From an uncultured Hyphomicrobiales bacterium (GTDB taxonomy: Bacteria; Pseudomonadota; Alphaproteobacteria; Rhizobiales; Aestuariivirgaceae), in assembly GCA_903930095.1 (NCBI GenBank), contig CAIYXE010000250.1, positions 1 to 8,617 on the forward strand: a stretch of DNA of 8,617 nt, in the 5' to 3' direction. The position numbers and the translations under genes are program-made. Under the pieces are notes generated by a model. That model was not told the origin of the DNA. It searched no databases and was given only the letters and a program-made list of their open reading frames with translations. Shown piece by piece: positions 6,911 through 8,617 of the stretch (its first letter is position 1; every line of letters starts with the position of its first letter).

Positions 6911-8188
6911 TCAGCTTTTCGCCCTTTCCTGCCAGGAGGCGAGCCTGTCCATGCCGATCAGTTCCTCATAGCTCTGGCGCGGGCGGACCAGCGCCCACTT
7001 GCCATCCTTGACCAGAACTTCGGCGATGAGCGGCCGTGTGTTGTAGCTACAGGCCTGGACGGCGCCATAAGCCCCCGCCGTCATCGTGGCGATCAGGTCT
7101 CCCTGTTCGAGCCTGGGCAGCCGCCGCCCCTTGGCGAGATAGTCGCCCGACTCGCAGACTGGGCCAACGACATCGGCCAGCATGGTTTCGGGCGAGGAAG
7201 GTTCCGTCACCGGAATGATCTCGTGATAGGCGTCGTAAAGCGTGGGCCGGATCAGGTCGTTCATCGCCGCGTCCTGGATCACGAAGTGCTTCTCCGTGCC
7301 GTCCTTCACGTAGACGACGCGGGAGACCATCACGCCTGCATTGCCGACGATCATGCGCCCGGGCTCCAGCACGAAGGTCACGTTGAGGTGGCCGAGCGTG
7401 CGCTTCACCATGGCGGCATATTCGTCCGGATGCGGGGGAACGTCGTTGGTGCCGCGGTAGGGCACGCCCAGGCCGCCGCCGAGGTCGAGGTGGCGGATGT
7501 TGTGCCCGTCCTTGCGCAGGTCCGCCGTAAGCTCCGCCATCAGCCGGAACGCCTTCTCGAAGGGCTCGAGCTCGGTGATCTGGCTGCCGATGTGCATGTC
7601 GATTCCTGCGGGGTCGATCGCGGGAAGCTCCGCCGCGCGGGCATAGACCGCGCGCGCGCGCTTGTAGGAGATGCCGAACTTGTCTTCCGCCTTGCCCGTC
7701 GAGATCTTGTGGTGCGTCTTGGCGTCGACGTCCGGATTGACGCGGATCGACACGGTGGCGCGCTGGCCCACGCGCCGTGCCACTTCGGACAGCAGCTCAA
7801 GTTCCGGTTCCGACTCGACGTTGAAGCAGGCAATGCCCTCCTTCAGCGCCAGTGACATCTCCCGCGCCGTCTTGCCGACGCCTGAAAACACGATCTTGCG
7901 CGCCGGAACGCCCGCCGCCAGTGCCCGGCGGAGCTCGCCTTCCGAGACCACGTCCATGCCGGCGCCGAGTTCCGCCATGGTGCGGATCACGGCCTGGTTG
8001 GAATTGGCCTTCATGGCATAGCAGATCATGTGATCGGTGCCGGCAAAGGCATCGTGCATCACCCGGTAATGCCGCTCCAGCGTGGCGCTGGAATAGCAGT
8101 AGAAGGGCGTGCCGATTTCCCCGGCCAGCGTCTCCAGGCTCACGTCCTCCGCATGGAGCACGCCGTCGCGATAGGAAAAATGATGCAT
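6911..8188 (-). CDS. lysA: Diaminopimelate decarboxylase
   Basis: LysA removes CO2 from meso-diaminopimelate to give L-lysine, the last step of the DAP pathway. It is a cytoplasmic fold-type III PLP enzyme that acts as a dimer. The protein is 425 residues, the normal length. The PLP-binding Lys is K60 in YAMKANSN. HIGSQ at 199-203, the phosphate-binding GGGLG at 237-241, EPGR at 275-278, the catalytic CESGD at 345-349 (Cys 345, which completes the partner subunit's site) and AGAYG at 371-375 are all present. The ATG at 8188 gives a standard N-terminus (MHHFSYRDGVLHAEDV). It starts only 2 bp after the stop of the small lipoprotein gene, so translation is probably coupled. Downstream, 72 bp separate it from the TIGR02302 gene. 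No missing residue or frameshift is seen. Confidence 0.98.
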   Translation of the reverse strand: MHHFSYRDGVLHAEDVSLETLAGEIGTPFYCYSSATLERHYRVMHDAFAGTDHMICYAMKANSNQAVIRTMAELGAGMDVVSEGELRRALAAGVPARKIVFSGVGKTAREMSLALKEGIACFNVESEPELELLSEVARRVGQRATVSIRVNPDVDAKTHHKISTGKAEDKFGISYKRARAVYARAAELPAIDPAGIDMHIGSQITELEPFEKAFRLMAELTADLRKDGHNIRHLDLGGGLGVPYRGTNDVPPHPDEYAAMVKRTLGHLNVTFVLEPGRMIVGNAGVMVSRVVYVKDGTEKHFVIQDAAMNDLIRPTLYDAYHEIIPVTEPSSPETMLADVVGPVCESGDYLAKGRRLPRLEQGDLIATMTAGAYGAVQACSYNTRPLIAEVLVKDGKWALVRPRQSYEELIGMDRLASWQERAKS

Positions 8189-8190
8189 GT

Positions 8191-8292
8191 CTATTCTGCC
8201 TGCAGGTTCGCCGGCGGCGGCTCCGGATCGCCGCGCACGCCGCAGGCAGCGAGGCTCAGGCCGAGGGCGAGAAGAACGAGAAGTGTTTTCAT
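8191..8292 (-). CDS. lptM: Very small LptM-like lipoprotein
   Basis: A 33-residue protein begins at the ATG read from 8292. Residues 1-16 are a signal peptide (MKTLLVLLALGLSLAA) with a lipobox LAAC. The lipidated Cys is residue 17, followed by GVRGDPEPPPANLQAE, so the mature protein has only 17 residues. The CGxxGD plus Pro-rich pattern and the location directly before lysA match the small lipoprotein family now called LptM (YifL in E. coli), which helps mature the LptD-LptE translocon. Assignment to LptM rests on pattern and context; the E. coli protein is about twice as long. A good Shine-Dalgarno AGGA lies 8 bases before the ATG. argH ends 13 bp upstream and lysA begins 2 bp downstream, so the three form one operon. 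It may alternatively be an unrelated small lipoprotein whose translation mainly couples argH to lysA. Confidence 0.85.
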   Translation of the reverse strand: MKTLLVLLALGLSLAACGVRGDPEPPPANLQAE

Positions 8293-8300
8293 GTCTGTGA

Positions 8301-8304
8301 TCCT
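8301..8304 (-). promoter_or_regulatory. Ribosome-binding site of the small lipoprotein gene
   Basis: Read on the minus strand, AGGA lies 8 bases before the ATG at 8292, between the argH stop and the lipoprotein start. It is the clearest Shine-Dalgarno sequence in the window and supports translation of this very short gene. Confidence 0.65.
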
Positions 8305-8305
8305 A

Positions 8306-8617
8306 TCAGGCTTTGAGCAGCTTGAGCCAGCGCCTTGCCTCACGCTTCACGTTGCGCGGGGCCGTGCCGCCGAAACTCGTGCGCGAGGCAACCGAACTCT
8401 CGACGGTAAGCACCTTGTAAACCTCGCGGGTGATGCGCGGCTCCACCGTCCGCATGGCTTCCAGCGGCAGTTCCGGCAGGTCCACGCCCGTCCGTTCCGC
8501 CAGCGCCACGAGGCTGCCCGTCACATGGTGCGCCTCGCGGAATGGCATCTTCAGCGTCCGGACGAGCCAGTCGGCAAGGTCGGTCGCGGTGGAGAAGCCA
8601 GCGGCTGCCGCCTTGCG
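8306..8617 (-). CDS. argH: Argininosuccinate lyase, partial (C-terminal 103 residues)
   Basis: ArgH splits argininosuccinate into arginine and fumarate, the final step of arginine synthesis, as a cytoplasmic homotetramer. Only the C-terminal 103 residues are in the window; the full enzyme is about 460. The fragment runs without a stop from the window edge and starts [28 protein letters not shown] and then [16 protein letters not shown] follow, both typical of the C-terminal domain of ArgH in the fumarase/aspartase superfamily. The signature catalytic loop (GSSxMPxKxN) and the active-site residues lie in the missing part, so catalytic integrity cannot be judged. The gene ends 13 bp before the LptM-like gene and is likely the upstream member of the argH-lptM-lysA operon. 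Confidence 0.97.
   Translation of the reverse strand, partial: RKAAAAGFSTATDLADWLVRTLKMPFREAHHVTGSLVALAERTGVDLPELPLEAMRTVEPRITREVYKVLTVESSVASRTSFGGTAPRNVKREARRWLKLLKA

Noticed and set aside
7649..7661. A 13-bp alternating CG run inside lysA, a possible Z-DNA-forming tract
   Set aside because: It encodes Arg/Ala codons in a high-GC gene, is short, and has no associated symmetry or regulatory context.
6791..7855. A 354-codon plus-strand open frame opposite lysA
   Set aside because: lysA is complete with all catalytic motifs on the other strand. This frame is its mirror and has no recognisable family.
1..8617. Search for a new multi-gene system (defence, mobile element, secondary metabolism, CRISPR)
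   Set aside because: All eight genes are housekeeping or known envelope families in tight operons. There are no direct-repeat arrays, transposase or integrase genes, tRNA attachment sites or sudden composition shifts.

Overview
The window is a compact stretch of ordinary bacterial chromosome. It has high GC, almost no intergenic DNA, and eight genes in two facing blocks. The gene families point to an alphaproteobacterium, probably of the Hyphomicrobiales (Rhizobiales) or a nearby order. The strongest marker is the 851-residue TIGR02302/DUF4175 membrane protein, a family known from alphaproteobacteria, next to lysA, a tiny lipoprotein gene and argH. The leuS-lptE-holA run fits the same picture. 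The genus cannot be told from this sequence.

Left block, plus strand (1-4289): leuS (leucyl-tRNA synthetase, 5' end outside the window), lptE (outer-membrane LPS assembly lipoprotein), holA (DNA polymerase III delta subunit), and a small single-span membrane protein of unknown function with a possible GspC-like C-terminal domain. leuS and lptE overlap by one base and lptE-holA are 13 bp apart, so these three are very likely co-transcribed. The fourth gene follows after 54 bp.

Right block, minus strand (8617 down to 4283): argH (argininosuccinate lyase, N-terminal part outside the window), a 33-residue LptM-type lipoprotein, lysA (diaminopimelate decarboxylase), and the TIGR02302/DUF4175 protein. 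argH-lptM and lptM-lysA are 13 and 2 bp apart, and a 72-bp gap precedes the TIGR02302 gene. argH and lysA carry out the last steps of arginine and lysine synthesis. The lipoprotein is probably connected to LPS transport, as is lptE in the facing block.

The two blocks meet tail to tail with their stop codons overlapping by 7 bp (4283-4289), so there is no room for an intergenic terminator. The longest stretch without a gene is 72 bp. I see no tRNA, rRNA, mobile element, CRISPR array, phage gene or defence gene, and nothing that looks like a new multi-gene system. The items most worth a second look are the uncharacterised membrane protein at 3792-4289, the Gln/Gly/Met-rich periplasmic tail of the TIGR02302 protein, the extremely short LptM-like gene, a perfect palindrome over the TIGR02302 start codon, and the convergent stop-codon overlap.
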